Below are positions 24,561 to 33,995 of a DNA stretch of 39,302 nucleotides, piece after piece. Source of the stretch: Aquificota bacterium (GTDB lineage: Bacteria > Aquificota > Aquificia > Aquificales > Aquificaceae); assembly GCA_030950545.1 (NCBI GenBank), contig JAUZRJ010000111.1, positions 1-39,302 of the forward strand, given 5' to 3'. The notes under the pieces are model-generated. The model searched no databases. It was not told the DNA's origin and saw nothing but the letters and a program-made list of their open reading frames with translations. Position 1 is the stretch's first letter. Every line of letters starts with the position of its first letter. The position numbers were made by a program, and so were the translations under genes.

Positions 24561-25351
24561 CGAGGATAGTGGTCTGCGGTGCCCTGGGAAGGATGGGAAG
24601 GAGGATCGTGGAGATAGCCTCCGAAGACCCCGAGGTGGAAGTCGCTGGAGGCGTTGAGCACCCTGACCGCATACTATCAAGGGATCTGGGGGAAGCCCTC
24701 GGGAGGGAAGACCTGAGAGGTGTCCCCTTGACCTCGAGCCTTGAGGAGGTTATAGGATCCTGCGATGTTATGGTGGAGTTCTCGGGAAACACGACCGCGG
24801 CGGTCTCCCACACCAGGATAGCTTCCCTGGAAGGGAAGGCGTCTGTGGTGGGAACCACGGGCTTCACCGAAGCGGAGCTCAGGGACATAGAGGAGTGCTC
24901 CCGAAAAGCTCCGGTCCTCGTGTCACCCAACATGAGCCTCGGTGTTAACCTCATGTTCAGGCTCGTGGAGATGGCGGGAAAGGTCCTGAAAGGCAGGGGG
25001 TTTGACGTTGAGATCGTTGAGGTCCACCACAGGTTCAAAAAGGACGCTCCGAGCGGAACCGCTGTCAGGATAGCGGATATAGTCAGGAAGGTCATGGGGA
25101 TCGAAAAGGTGGTCCACGGCAGGGAGGGCGTATCCACGAGGGGAACGGACGAGATAGGTGTTATGGCTGTGAGGGGAGGTGACGTTGTGGGGGACCACAC
25201 CGTTTACTTTCTGGGAACGGGTGAGAGGCTGGAGATAACTCACAGGGCTGGGTCCAGGGACACCTTCGCGAGGGGCGCGGTGGAGGCGGCCAAGTGGGTG
25301 AAGGATAAGGGCCCCGGACTTTACTCCATGTTCGACGTTCTGGGTCTATGA
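24557..25351 (+). CDS. dapB: 4-hydroxy-tetrahydrodipicolinate reductase
   Basis: VCGALGRMGRRIVE, VVGTTGFTEAEL, EVHHRFKKDAPSGTAVRIA. Confidence 0.97.
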   Translation: MTRIVVCGALGRMGRRIVEIASEDPEVEVAGGVEHPDRILSRDLGEALGREDLRGVPLTSSLEEVIGSCDVMVEFSGNTTAAVSHTRIASLEGKASVVGTTGFTEAELRDIEECSRKAPVLVSPNMSLGVNLMFRLVEMAGKVLKGRGFDVEIVEVHHRFKKDAPSGTAVRIADIVRKVMGIEKVVHGREGVSTRGTDEIGVMAVRGGDVVGDHTVYFLGTGERLEITHRAGSRDTFARGAVEAAKWVKDKGPGLYSMFDVLGL

Positions 25352-27612
25352 GGGAAAGGGACTTAGAGAAGCTGGAGTTTAACAGGGTAAAGGAGAAGCT
25401 CAAGGAGTTCGTACACTCCCCCGCCACAGAGGAGGTCGTGGACAGACTGAGACCCATGACCGACCCCGAAGAGGTGAAGAGGTCCATAGAGGTTTTCGAG
25501 AGCTTCAGGAAGGTCGGTGACCTCCCCTTTCATGAGTTCGGAGACATAAGGCCTTCCCTGGAAAAGTCCAAAATAGAAAACGCGGTCCTGAGCGTTGATG
25601 AGATCTTAGAGATCCTGAAAGTCCTCAAGCTGATCAGGGAGGTCAGGAAACATATCGGTAAAGTTTCCGAGGAGGACCCACCCCTGAGGGTTCTTTCCAG
25701 GAAGCTCCACCTGTTCTCCTCCCTTGAGAACCTGATAGAGGGGTGCATAGACAGAAGGGGGTTTGTGAAGGACGAGGCGAGCGAGGATCTTTTCCGCATA
25801 AGAAGGTCCATAAAGGACCTGGAGAGGGAGATAACGGAGAGGCTTGAGAGTCTTCTGAGGAGGCCCGACGCGGATAAGGTCTTTACCGACAGGATAATAA
25901 CCCTGAGGAATAACAGGTACGTGGTTCCCGTGAAAACCTCCCAGATGAAAAAGGTGTTCGGTATAGTCCACGGGACCTCTTCATCCGGCTACACCACCTA
26001 TGTTGAGCCCCACTTCGTTATCCAGCTAAACAACAAGCTAACAGAGCTGAAGGAAAAGGAAGAGGAGGAAGTCAGAAAGGTCCTCGCCAGGATAACAGCT
26101 TACGTGGGCGACTTCGCGGATAAGATCCTGGAGAGCTTCACCGCCTTACTTGAGGCGGACCTGCTGAACGCCAAGAGAAAGCTATCAGAGTCCTACGGGG
26201 GGGTATTTCCCGAGATAGGAGACTTCGTTGACCTCAGGGGTGTCAGACACCCCCTCCTTACCCTGATGAACCCGGACACCGTCCCCGTTGACATAAGGCT
26301 GAGGGAGACCAGAGGAGTGATCCTGACAGGACCCAATACGGGCGGTAAAACCGTAGCCCTGAAAACGCTCGGTCTCGTCACCCTCATGGTCCAGAGCGGG
26401 ATACCCGTTCCCTTAAAGGAGGGAAGCGTTATCAGGGTGTTCAGAAAGGTCTTTGTGGACATAGGGGACGAACAGAGCATAGACCAGAACCTGTCCACCT
26501 TCTCCTCCCACATGACCAACATGGCGGAGTTCTTCAGAGAGGTGGGCCCGGACACGCTCGTTCTCCTGGACGAGCTCGGGGCTGGCACGGACCCCTCTGA
26601 GGGGTCTGCCCTCGGCATCGGCATACTTGAGTTCTTAAAGGGTAAAGGCGCCTGGGTCTTCGCCAACACCCACCACACACCCGTGAAGATCTACGCGGTG
26701 AGGTCCGACTACTACACACCCGCAACCGTTCTCTTTGACCCGGACACTCTCAAGCCCCTTTACAGGATAGTCTACGGGTCCGTGGGTGAGAGCATGGCCC
26801 TCACCGTCGCGAGGAGGTGCGGTGTGCCGGAGGAGATCGTGAAGAACGCGGAGGAGAGAGTCGGGGGCGGGGAGGAGGAGTACAGGGAGGCTGTAAAGAG
26901 GCTTTCGGATCTCGCCAGGGACTACCAGAGGAAGCTTGAAGAGGTAGAGAAGCTTAAGGAAGACCTGAAAAGGGAGAGGGAGAGATACGAAAAGCTCTAC
27001 GAGGAGTACATGGAGTTCAAGAGAAGGGCCTGGAAGGAGGTGTACAGGGAGGCAAGGGGCTTCCTGAGGCGGATCTCGGAAGAGGCAAGGGAGGTTCTCA
27101 AGAGAGCCAAGAGCCTAAAAGAGGTGGAGGAGTTCGTAAGGAGACAGGAGAACCTGCTTAACCTCTTCAGAGGCGGTGAAGCTGACATTAAGGTGGGGGA
27201 CAGAGTTGAGGTCATGGGAAGGGAGGGCAAGGTGGTTGAGATAAAAGGGAACAAAGCGAGGGTTGTTTCCGGGAGCATGAAGATATGGGTGAGCCTGGAC
27301 CTGATCTCGAAGGCGGGGAACGTGAGACGGGAGGTCAAGGAGATCGCTAAGATAACACCCGTCAAAGGGGAGATAAACCTGATCGGTATGGACCCAGAGA
27401 CCGCTATCCTTGAGCTTGAGAGGTTCTTAGAAGAAGCCTACTCCGCAGGTCTCGGTAGCGTTAAGGTCATACACGGTATAGGAAAGGGAGTCCTGAAAAG
27501 GGCGGTCAGGGAGTTTCTCTCGAAGAACGAAAAGGTAAAGTTCTTCAGGGACGCCTATCCGAAGGAGGGCGGATCCGGTGTGACCGTCGTATTCCTCAAG
27601 GCCCCCGAGTGA
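25348..27612 (+). CDS. mutS2: Endonuclease MutS2 with C-terminal Smr domain
   Basis: ILTGPNTGGKTVALKTLGL, LLDELGAGTDPSEGSALG, C-terminal VKVIHGIGKGVLKRAVREFL (Smr). Confidence 0.95.
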   Translation: MRERDLEKLEFNRVKEKLKEFVHSPATEEVVDRLRPMTDPEEVKRSIEVFESFRKVGDLPFHEFGDIRPSLEKSKIENAVLSVDEILEILKVLKLIREVRKHIGKVSEEDPPLRVLSRKLHLFSSLENLIEGCIDRRGFVKDEASEDLFRIRRSIKDLEREITERLESLLRRPDADKVFTDRIITLRNNRYVVPVKTSQMKKVFGIVHGTSSSGYTTYVEPHFVIQLNNKLTELKEKEEEEVRKVLARITAYVGDFADKILESFTALLEADLLNAKRKLSESYGGVFPEIGDFVDLRGVRHPLLTLMNPDTVPVDIRLRETRGVILTGPNTGGKTVALKTLGLVTLMVQSGIPVPLKEGSVIRVFRKVFVDIGDEQSIDQNLSTFSSHMTNMAEFFREVGPDTLVLLDELGAGTDPSEGSALGIGILEFLKGKGAWVFANTHHTPVKIYAVRSDYYTPATVLFDPDTLKPLYRIVYGSVGESMALTVARRCGVPEEIVKNAEERVGGGEEEYREAVKRLSDLARDYQRKLEEVEKLKEDLKRERERYEKLYEEYMEFKRRAWKEVYREARGFLRRISEEAREVLKRAKSLKEVEEFVRRQENLLNLFRGGEADIKVGDRVEVMGREGKVVEIKGNKARVVSGSMKIWVSLDLISKAGNVRREVKEIAKITPVKGEINLIGMDPETAILELERFLEEAYSAGLGSVKVIHGIGKGVLKRAVREFLSKNEKVKFFRDAYPKEGGSGVTVVFLKAPE

Positions 27613-28219
27613 GGACCAGCTTTCTCTCCAGCTTACCCTGCCACAGGTTTATACCGAAGGAGATCATCTTCTCGAGGTCCTCCTCCGTCTCCACGTTCTT
27701 CAGTATGACCTGGGATCTTGGAGAGACCTTCTTTATCTCCTCAAAGGCCCAGAGGACAAAGTCAAACCTGTCCTCGGATGCGGACAGGTCTATCTTGACG
27801 TACGCGGGCTGGAGGACCTCTATCCTCTCTATCCTCGACCCTTCCTTTCCGTAATCGTCTACCGATAGGAGAACGTCCCTATCTTGGGCAAACTTCTTTA
27901 TCCTCCTGAGTATGTCAGGGCTCACCACATCCTTCTGTATCTCAAGAACCAGGTTCTTCCTGACAAACTGGACCACGTCGGTGGTGTACTTCACGAGTGT
28001 TGTGGGTTTTATGTTCACAAACACGAGACCCCTCTCAAGGTCCCCCTCCACTATCGCGCTCGCCCCGAGGAACTTGAAGAGGACCAGGTCAGTCTTCTCG
28101 TCAACACCCTTTTGGAGTATGTAGCTGTGGATGCCCAGATCTGGAAAGTACTCGTAGCCTATCCTCCTTCTCTCACCCGTGCCCGTCTCCAGGTATATAC
28201 CTTCCTTTCTTACTTCCAC
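27596..28219 (-). CDS. Stand-alone EAL-domain-like protein lacking several catalytic motifs
   Basis: VFVNIKPTTL, LVLEIQKD, LLSVDDYGKEGS, VKIDLS, NVETEEDLEKM, WQGKL align with the EAL motif series; predicted GTG start 28219, since the longer track ORF is antisense to the MBL-fold gene. Confidence 0.75.
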   Translation of the reverse strand: MEVRKEGIYLETGTGERRRIGYEYFPDLGIHSYILQKGVDEKTDLVLFKFLGASAIVEGDLERGLVFVNIKPTTLVKYTTDVVQFVRKNLVLEIQKDVVSPDILRRIKKFAQDRDVLLSVDDYGKEGSRIERIEVLQPAYVKIDLSASEDRFDFVLWAFEEIKKVSPRSQVILKNVETEEDLEKMISFGINLWQGKLERKLVLTRGP

Positions 28220-28255
28220 CCATAAAATTATGCAGGAAAAAGGTATATTAACTTT

Positions 28256-28894
28256 ATGAAAATGCTCCTCAAGGTTATACCCGTAGGTCCTCTGGATGTG
28301 AACTGCTCCATAGTAGCTGACCCGTCCACAGGAGAGGCAATAATCGTGGACCCGGGTGCGGAAGGGGAGAGGATAATAGAGGTCGCGAGGGAGTTCAGGG
28401 TAAAGGCTGTGGTCAACACCCACGGACACATAGACCATGTGGGTCAGGTCAGGAAGATAAAAGAGTTTTTCGACGTTCCCTTCTACCTTCACCCCGGGGA
28501 CATACCCCTGATAAGGGACGAGATCTGGCCCGGCTTTGCGACCTACATAAAGGCACAGGAGTGTCCCGAACCAGACGTCCTCCTCGAGGAAGGTATGGAG
28601 ATAAAGGTAGGCGGGATAACTCTGAGAGTCCTGCACACACCGGGACACACACCGGGTCTCTGCTGTCTTTACTCGGAGGAGGAAAAGGTTCTGATAGCGG
28701 GTGACCTCCTCTTTAAGGGGAGCGTCGGGAGGTGGGACCTTCCGGGCGGAGACAGAGAGAAGCTGAAGAAGTCCCTCGAGAGGATCTTCTCCGAGCTTCC
28801 CGACGATACGATCGTCGTTTGCGGACACTACGAGGAGACCACGATAGGCCACGAGAGGAGGTTCAACCCCTATCTCCACGGAGGTCTTCTGTGA
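28256..28894 (+). CDS. Metallo-beta-lactamase-fold hydrolase (glyoxalase II-like)
   Basis: NTHGHIDHVGQVRKI, LHTPGHTPGLCCLYSE, AGDLLFKGSVGRWDLPGGD, VVCGHYEETTIGHER. Confidence 0.93.
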   Translation: MKMLLKVIPVGPLDVNCSIVADPSTGEAIIVDPGAEGERIIEVAREFRVKAVVNTHGHIDHVGQVRKIKEFFDVPFYLHPGDIPLIRDEIWPGFATYIKAQECPEPDVLLEEGMEIKVGGITLRVLHTPGHTPGLCCLYSEEEKVLIAGDLLFKGSVGRWDLPGGDREKLKKSLERIFSELPDDTIVVCGHYEETTIGHERRFNPYLHGGLL

Positions 28895-29658
28895 ACGCGG
28901 TCGTAAGGGTCCAGAACCTCTGGAAGGAGATAGGAGGGAGGTGGATACTCAGAGACGTCTCCTTCGAGGTAATGGAGGGGGAGATATTCTCAATAATAGG
29001 GGCGAGCGGAAGCGGCAAGACGTCTATAACGAAGCACATAGTCGGTCTCTGGAAGCCCACAAAGGGAAAGGTTTACGTGTTCGGAAAGGACATGGAGAGC
29101 CTTTCCTCCGCAGAGATCGATGACCTGAGGAAGGACATAGGTTACGTATTCCAGGAGGGAGCCCTCTTCGACAGCCTGAGGGTGTGGGAGAACGTCGGGT
29201 TCTACTTCCTGGAGCACACGAACATGGACGAAAGAAGTGTCAGGGAGATAGCAAAGGAAAAGCTCAGGCTCGTGAACCTCGGGGAGGAGGTTCTCAACCT
29301 CATGCCTTCGGAACTCTCAGGTGGTATGAAGAAGAGGGTCTCAATAGCGAGGGCCATAGCTACCGACCCGAAGCTCATAATCTACGACGAGCCGACCTCG
29401 GGCCTAGATCCGATAACCAGCAGGGTGATAGACAGGCTCATCGTTGACCTGAGGGAGAGGACGAAGACGACCGCCATAGTGGTCACCCATGACATGATGA
29501 GCGCCTTCTCGATCTCAGACAGGATCCTCGTCCTCAGGAGGGGGGAGGTGGTGGACATCGGGACGCCCGAGGAGATCCTGAGGTCAAGGGACCCCTTCGT
29601 GAGGGAGTTCGTGAGCGAGGTCAGGGAGATCCTAGCTGGTCAGAACAAAGCCCTTTAG
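28891..29658 (+). CDS. ABC transporter ATP-binding protein, MlaF/Ttg2A-like
   Basis: IIGASGSGKTSITKHIVGLWKPTKG, ELSGGMKKRVSIARAIATDPKLIIYDEPTSGLDPITSRVID; GTG start 28891 overlaps the preceding stop (GTGA). Confidence 0.92.
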   Translation: MNAVVRVQNLWKEIGGRWILRDVSFEVMEGEIFSIIGASGSGKTSITKHIVGLWKPTKGKVYVFGKDMESLSSAEIDDLRKDIGYVFQEGALFDSLRVWENVGFYFLEHTNMDERSVREIAKEKLRLVNLGEEVLNLMPSELSGGMKKRVSIARAIATDPKLIIYDEPTSGLDPITSRVIDRLIVDLRERTKTTAIVVTHDMMSAFSISDRILVLRRGEVVDIGTPEEILRSRDPFVREFVSEVREILAGQNKAL

Positions 29659-30843
29659 GAACTCCCTTCTCATAACCGGGTAGTCGTTCTTTACACCCTT
29701 TGAGAGGAGAAACTGGAAGAGGTGGTTGCTCCCCGTGTAGAAGGAAACAGCGGACGCGGTAAGGTAGAGGTCCCACATCCTGACGAACTCCTCCCCGTAC
29801 ATGCTCCTCACGGTGTTTACCTTTTCCCAGAACCTCCTCCTCCACGCCTTCAGGGTCCTGTAGTAGTGGAGTCTCCAGTCGTCTATGTCTATGAGACAGA
29901 AGTCAAGACCTTCAAAGGCTGTTATTATCTCGGGAATGCTGGGAAGATAACCTCCCGGGAATATGTACTTTCTTATCCACCTGCTCTGCTTCTGGGGGTG
30001 AACCTTCCCTATGGTGTGGAGGAGGAAGAGCCCGCAGTCCTCAAGGACCGCGTCCACAGTTCTGAAGAAGGTCCTCATGTTATCTCTACCTACGTGCTCG
30101 AACATGCCTACCGAAACGACCTTGGTGAACTTTCTGCCAAGCCTGGGAAGGTCGACGTAGTGCATGAGGTAAACTTCCACCCTGTCCTCAAGACCCCTTC
30201 TCTTTATCTCCTCCCTCACATACCTGTACTGGTTCTCGGAAAGGGTTATCCCGACACTCCTCAGACCGAAGATCTCCGCACTCTCGAGTATTATGGAGCC
30301 CCAACCACAGCCTATGTCCAGAAGGGTGTCCTCCTCCGAGAGCTGGAGCTTCTCGTAAATAATCCTCCTCTTCTCCCTCTGGGCTTCGTCTATGTCCATG
30401 TCCGGTGATGAGAAGAACGCACAGGAGTATGTCATGGATGAGTCGAGCCACAGCCTGTAGAACTCATCCCCCAGGTCGTAGTGGTGCTGTACGTTTCTCT
30501 TCTCCTTGAAGACGTTCACCCTGCTGATCAGATTCGCAGCCTTGAACAGGAACAGGGAAAAACTACCCTTGCCTTCCACACTGTTCAGATACCTGCTCCC
30601 CGCTATCAGGACCTTTTCCAGATCACCTTCAACCTCTATCTCCCCCCTCATGTAACCCTCCCCGAACCCCATCTCAAGGTCCTTCAGGGTGTTCCTGAAC
30701 GCCTCCCGGGTTTTGAAGACCACCCTGTGGTCCACACCTCCTTCGGGTATGTCCCTCCCGTCGGGAAGCCTTATCCCTATGGTCTCCTCGGAGCAGGAGT
30801 TTATCTCCTCCAGGATCCTCGGGATAAGCTTTTCCTTTATCAC
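29632..30843 (-). CDS. cfa: Cyclopropane-fatty-acyl-phospholipid synthase family methyltransferase
   Basis: [68 protein letters not shown]. Confidence 0.93.
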   Translation of the reverse strand: MIKEKLIPRILEEINSCSEETIGIRLPDGRDIPEGGVDHRVVFKTREAFRNTLKDLEMGFGEGYMRGEIEVEGDLEKVLIAGSRYLNSVEGKGSFSLFLFKAANLISRVNVFKEKRNVQHHYDLGDEFYRLWLDSSMTYSCAFFSSPDMDIDEAQREKRRIIYEKLQLSEEDTLLDIGCGWGSIILESAEIFGLRSVGITLSENQYRYVREEIKRRGLEDRVEVYLMHYVDLPRLGRKFTKVVSVGMFEHVGRDNMRTFFRTVDAVLEDCGLFLLHTIGKVHPQKQSRWIRKYIFPGGYLPSIPEIITAFEGLDFCLIDIDDWRLHYYRTLKAWRRRFWEKVNTVRSMYGEEFVRMWDLYLTASAVSFYTGSNHLFQFLLSKGVKNDYPVMRREFLKGFVLTS

Positions 30844-30860
30844 GCTGTTCCCTCCCTTTT

Positions 30861-30935
30861 TGGAGCGGGCGACGGGACTCGAACCCGCGACCTCCTGCTT
30901 GGGAAGCAGGCGTTCTACCTCTGAACTACGCCCGC
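30861..30935 (-). tRNA. tRNA-Gly, anticodon CCC, CCA encoded
   Basis: Reverse strand GCGGGCG...TTCAGAGGTAGAA...CCTGC TTCCCAA GCAGG...GCGGGTTCGAGTCCCGT CGCCCGC T CCA; full cloverleaf pairing by eye. Confidence 0.96.
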
Positions 30936-30944
30936 TAAAGATTT

Positions 30945-30972
30945 ACTATACACGAAAAGGAACTCAAGTCAA
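30945..30972 (-). promoter_or_regulatory. Predicted sigma-70-type promoter for tRNA-Gly
   Basis: Reverse strand TTGACT (30972-30967), 16-bp spacer, TATAGT (30950-30945), 9 nt before the tRNA 5' end. Confidence 0.75.
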
Positions 30973-30976
30973 GGTG

Positions 30977-30985
30977 TGGTATAAT
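30977..30985 (+). promoter_or_regulatory. Predicted extended -10 promoter for the rplS operon
   Basis: TGGTATAAT (TGn plus TATAAT) upstream of rplS, with SD-like GAGGAGGAAACAGCC before ATG 31019. Confidence 0.65.
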
Positions 30986-31018
30986 TTTCGGTCCAAGACT
31001 CCCGAGGAGGAAACAGCC

Positions 31019-31480
31019 ATGAACAGCATAATGGAGAAGATAAGGAAGGTATACACACCTAAGAAGGACTACCCGAACTTCAAGGTGGGAGACACCATCA
31101 GGGTACACTACAGGATAAAGGAAGGAGACAGGGAGAGGATCCAGCCCTTCGAGGGTGTGGTTATCAGGATAAGGGGAGGCGGTCTGGACAAGACCTTCAC
31201 CGTGAGGCGTGAGTCTTACGGTGTCGGCATAGAGAGGACGTTTCCCTACTACAGCCCGAACATAGAGAAGATAGAAGTGGTCAAGATAGGTAAGGTAAGG
31301 AGGGCAAAGCTCTACTTCCTGAGGGAGCTGAGGGGCAAAGAGGCACAGAGAAAGATCAAGGAGATAAAGATATGGGACTACGAGGCTATGCAGAGGAGAA
31401 AGGAAGAGGAGAGGAGGAAAAGAGAGGAGGAGATGAAGGAGGTGGCGGAAGAAACAGGAGCCCAAGAAGAGGGTTCATGA
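31019..31480 (+). CDS. rplS: 50S ribosomal protein L19
   Basis: [96 protein letters not shown]. Confidence 0.97.
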   Translation: MNSIMEKIRKVYTPKKDYPNFKVGDTIRVHYRIKEGDRERIQPFEGVVIRIRGGGLDKTFTVRRESYGVGIERTFPYYSPNIEKIEVVKIGKVRRAKLYFLRELRGKEAQRKIKEIKIWDYEAMQRRKEEERRKREEEMKEVAEETGAQEEGS

Positions 31481-32055
31481 CAGGTTTTGAGGAGAGGTTC
31501 TGGAGAGAGGGACTGCTTGTTGCGGGTGTGGACGAAGCTGGGAGGGGACCCCTGGCGGGGCCTGTTGTCGCCGCAGCTGTCATACTCCCGCCCGGAACCG
31601 AACCCTTTCTTAAGGGAGACTCCAAGGCCATGACCCCCGAAGAGAGAGAGGATGCCCTTGAGGAAATAAAGAAAAGGGCTTTAGCCATAGGGACCGGTGT
31701 CGTTGACAGCTCGGTGATAGACAGGGCGAACATACTCAGAGCGACCAAGATAGCTATGAAGAGGGCCCTTGAGGACCTCCGTGTGGAGTTCGATGTCGTC
31801 ATAACCGACCACGTTCTCCTTGAAGGCTACAACTGCCTCGCCCTCACGAGAGGCGACGAAAAAAGCATAAGCTGTGCCTGTGCGAGCGTTGTAGCGAAAG
31901 TTTTGAGGGACAGGATAATGGAGGTGTTTGGAAAGGTTTACCCGGGATACCTGTTTGAGAAGCACAAGGGCTACCCGACCCCCGAACACAGGAAGATCCT
32001 TAAGATCCTCGGACCCTCTGACATACACAGGAAGAGCTTTAAGCTTCTACTATGA
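31477..32055 (+). CDS. rnhB: Ribonuclease HII
   Basis: [61 protein letters not shown] overlap with rplS stop. Confidence 0.96.
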   Translation: MTGFEERFWREGLLVAGVDEAGRGPLAGPVVAAAVILPPGTEPFLKGDSKAMTPEEREDALEEIKKRALAIGTGVVDSSVIDRANILRATKIAMKRALEDLRVEFDVVITDHVLLEGYNCLALTRGDEKSISCACASVVAKVLRDRIMEVFGKVYPGYLFEKHKGYPTPEHRKILKILGPSDIHRKSFKLLL

Positions 32056-32927
32056 ACGTCCACGTTCCCGTTCTCCTGGAGGAGGCGACGGACCTCCTTA
32101 CGGGAAACAGGGGGAAGGTTTATCTTGACTGCACCCTGGGTGGAGGTGGTCACGCGAGGAGGATACTGGAGAAGGTCCCGGATTCGTACCTCATAGGCAT
32201 AGACCTGGACGAAGACGTCATAGAGGTCGCTGTGGGGAACCTGAAGGAGTTTGAGGGCAGGTTCTCCGTATACAAGGCGAACTTCAGAGACCTGGACCTG
32301 GTTCTCAGGGAGGAAGGTATAGAGAAGGTGGACGGGATCCTCTTTGACCTGGGTGTCTCCATGTTCCAGATAAAGAGCGAAAGGGGTTTCTCCTTCCAGA
32401 GGGACTCACCGCTGGACATGAGAATGGACAAGGACCAAAAGCTCACAGCCTACGATGTGGTGAACAGGTATCCCGAAGGGGAGCTGGAGAGGATACTCAG
32501 GGAATACGGGGAGGAGAGGCTGAGCGGTAGGATAGCAAGGGCCATAGTAAGGCGCAGGGAGAAGAAGCCCATAGAGACAACCGGGGAGCTTGTGGATGTG
32601 GTTCTCTCCGTTTATCCTGAAAGGCTCAAACACGGCAGGATACATCCCGCAACCAGAGTCTTCCAGGCGATCAGGATAGAGGTGAACAGAGAGCTTGAGA
32701 ACCTCAAGACCGCCCTCGAGAAGACGCCCGAACTCCTAAACCCGGGCGGGAGGATCGTTGTGATCAGCTTTCACTCACTCGAGGACAGGATAGTTAAGAG
32801 GTTTCTCAAAGAAAGGGCGGACGTTTTTAAGATACTCACCAAAAAACCCATAACGCCCTCCGACGAGGAGATAAGGGTGAACCCAGCCTCCAGAAGCGCT
32901 AAATTAAGAGCGGGGGAGAGGATATGA
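32052..32927 (+). CDS. rsmH: 16S rRNA (cytosine1402-N4)-methyltransferase
   Basis: [73 protein letters not shown]. Confidence 0.97.
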   Translation: MNVHVPVLLEEATDLLTGNRGKVYLDCTLGGGGHARRILEKVPDSYLIGIDLDEDVIEVAVGNLKEFEGRFSVYKANFRDLDLVLREEGIEKVDGILFDLGVSMFQIKSERGFSFQRDSPLDMRMDKDQKLTAYDVVNRYPEGELERILREYGEERLSGRIARAIVRRREKKPIETTGELVDVVLSVYPERLKHGRIHPATRVFQAIRIEVNRELENLKTALEKTPELLNPGGRIVVISFHSLEDRIVKRFLKERADVFKILTKKPITPSDEEIRVNPASRSAKLRAGERI

Positions 32928-33217
32928 ACCCGTTCCTGATGGTCGCTGTCGGTGTACTCCTGTTTCTGGGAAATCTGCTTTACTCAGCCTACTCCCTGAA
33001 GGTGGTCAGGGAACACTCCCTTAAGCTGAACAGATACAAAACGCTCAAAGAGGAAAACCTGAAGCTGAAGGCGGACATAGAGAGACTCCTTAACATAAAA
33101 GACCTGGAGAGGTACGCGGTCAGAAGGGGATTCAGACCCTTCAGCTGGGAGGAGTTCGTGATCTACGTCCTCACAGAACCCTCAGGGAAAGGTCGGTCCA
33201 GGGAGAGGCGTAGATGA
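32924..33217 (+). CDS. FtsL-like small bitopic membrane protein
   Basis: Immediately after rsmH (ATGA overlap), N-terminal TM followed by coiled-coil; size and position of ftsL in dcw clusters. Confidence 0.65.
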   Translation: MNPFLMVAVGVLLFLGNLLYSAYSLKVVREHSLKLNRYKTLKEENLKLKADIERLLNIKDLERYAVRRGFRPFSWEEFVIYVLTEPSGKGRSRERRR

Positions 33218-33995
33218 TCGAACCCGAGGATATGTAGTCCACACCCTCAACCGCGTAGTCCCTGACATTCTCAAGGGTTATACCGCCCGAGACCTCCACC
33301 TCCGCCCTCCCCCTGACTATCCTTACCGCCTCCCTGACCTCCTCGGGGGAAAAGTTGTCGAGCATAACTATGTCAACACCCACCTCCAGGGCTTCCTCCA
33401 GCTCCAGAAGGTTCTCAACCTCCACCTCTACCCTGTAGGCGGGCCCAACCTTTTCCCTCACCCTCCTGACCGCTTCCGGGATGCCACCCGCCACCCTCTT
33501 GTGGTTATCCTTTATAAGAACCATATCGTAGAGAGCGAACCTGTGATTATAACCCCCGCCGACCCTGACCGCGTACTTCTCGAAGTACCTGTATCCCGGA
33601 GTCGTCTTTCTGGTGTCGAGTATCCTTATACCAGTTCCCTCGAGAGCTTTTACGAACCTTCTCGTGTTTGTCGCTATACCCGAGAGGCTCTGGAGTATGT
33701 TGAGGGTGAGCCTCTCCGCGGACAGTATCTCCTTAGCCCTCCCTTCAAGTTCCAAGACAACGTCTCCTTCCCTGAACTCCCCTCCTTCCTGAACCTTCGG
33801 ACGCACGTAGACACCTCCGACCATCAGAAACAGCTCCTGGACAAAGGGCAGACCCGCAAGGACTCCCCCCTCCTTCGCCACAACGACCGCCCTGATCGTT
33901 TCGTCGGAGCACACCGCCTCGGTGGTTATGTCTCCGGTCCCTACATCTTCCTCCAGGAACCTCTGGAGCTGTGCCCTAACGAAGAGCCTGTTCAT
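33171..33995 (-). CDS. nadC: Nicotinate-nucleotide pyrophosphorylase (carboxylating)
   Basis: EDVGTGDITTEAV, AERLTLNILQSLSGIAT, LDTRKTTPGYRYFEKYAVRVGGGYNHR, IMLDNFSPEEVREAV, VSGGITLENVRDYA; start MNRLFV at 33995, upstream alternative 34019. Confidence 0.95.
   Translation of the reverse strand: MNRLFVRAQLQRFLEEDVGTGDITTEAVCSDETIRAVVVAKEGGVLAGLPFVQELFLMVGGVYVRPKVQEGGEFREGDVVLELEGRAKEILSAERLTLNILQSLSGIATNTRRFVKALEGTGIRILDTRKTTPGYRYFEKYAVRVGGGYNHRFALYDMVLIKDNHKRVAGGIPEAVRRVREKVGPAYRVEVEVENLLELEEALEVGVDIVMLDNFSPEEVREAVRIVRGRAEVEVSGGITLENVRDYAVEGVDYISSGSIIYASPWTDLSLRVL

Noticed and set aside
28220-28879. N-terminal extension of the 427-aa minus-strand ORF (27596-28879)
   Set aside because: Antisense to the well-conserved MBL-fold gene; EAL-like homology only begins after the GTG at 28219
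28732-28890. N-terminal extension of the MlaF-like ORF
   Set aside because: Arg-rich out-of-frame translation of the MBL gene; GTG 28891 with GTGA coupling is the sensible start
29722-30408. 228-aa plus-strand ORF
   Set aside because: Antisense to cfa
30481-31018. ORFs ending in [16 protein letters not shown] and [23 protein letters not shown]
   Set aside because: These are the classical antisense translations of a tRNA gene (here tRNA-Gly) joined to cfa antisense; the true rplS start is ATG 31019
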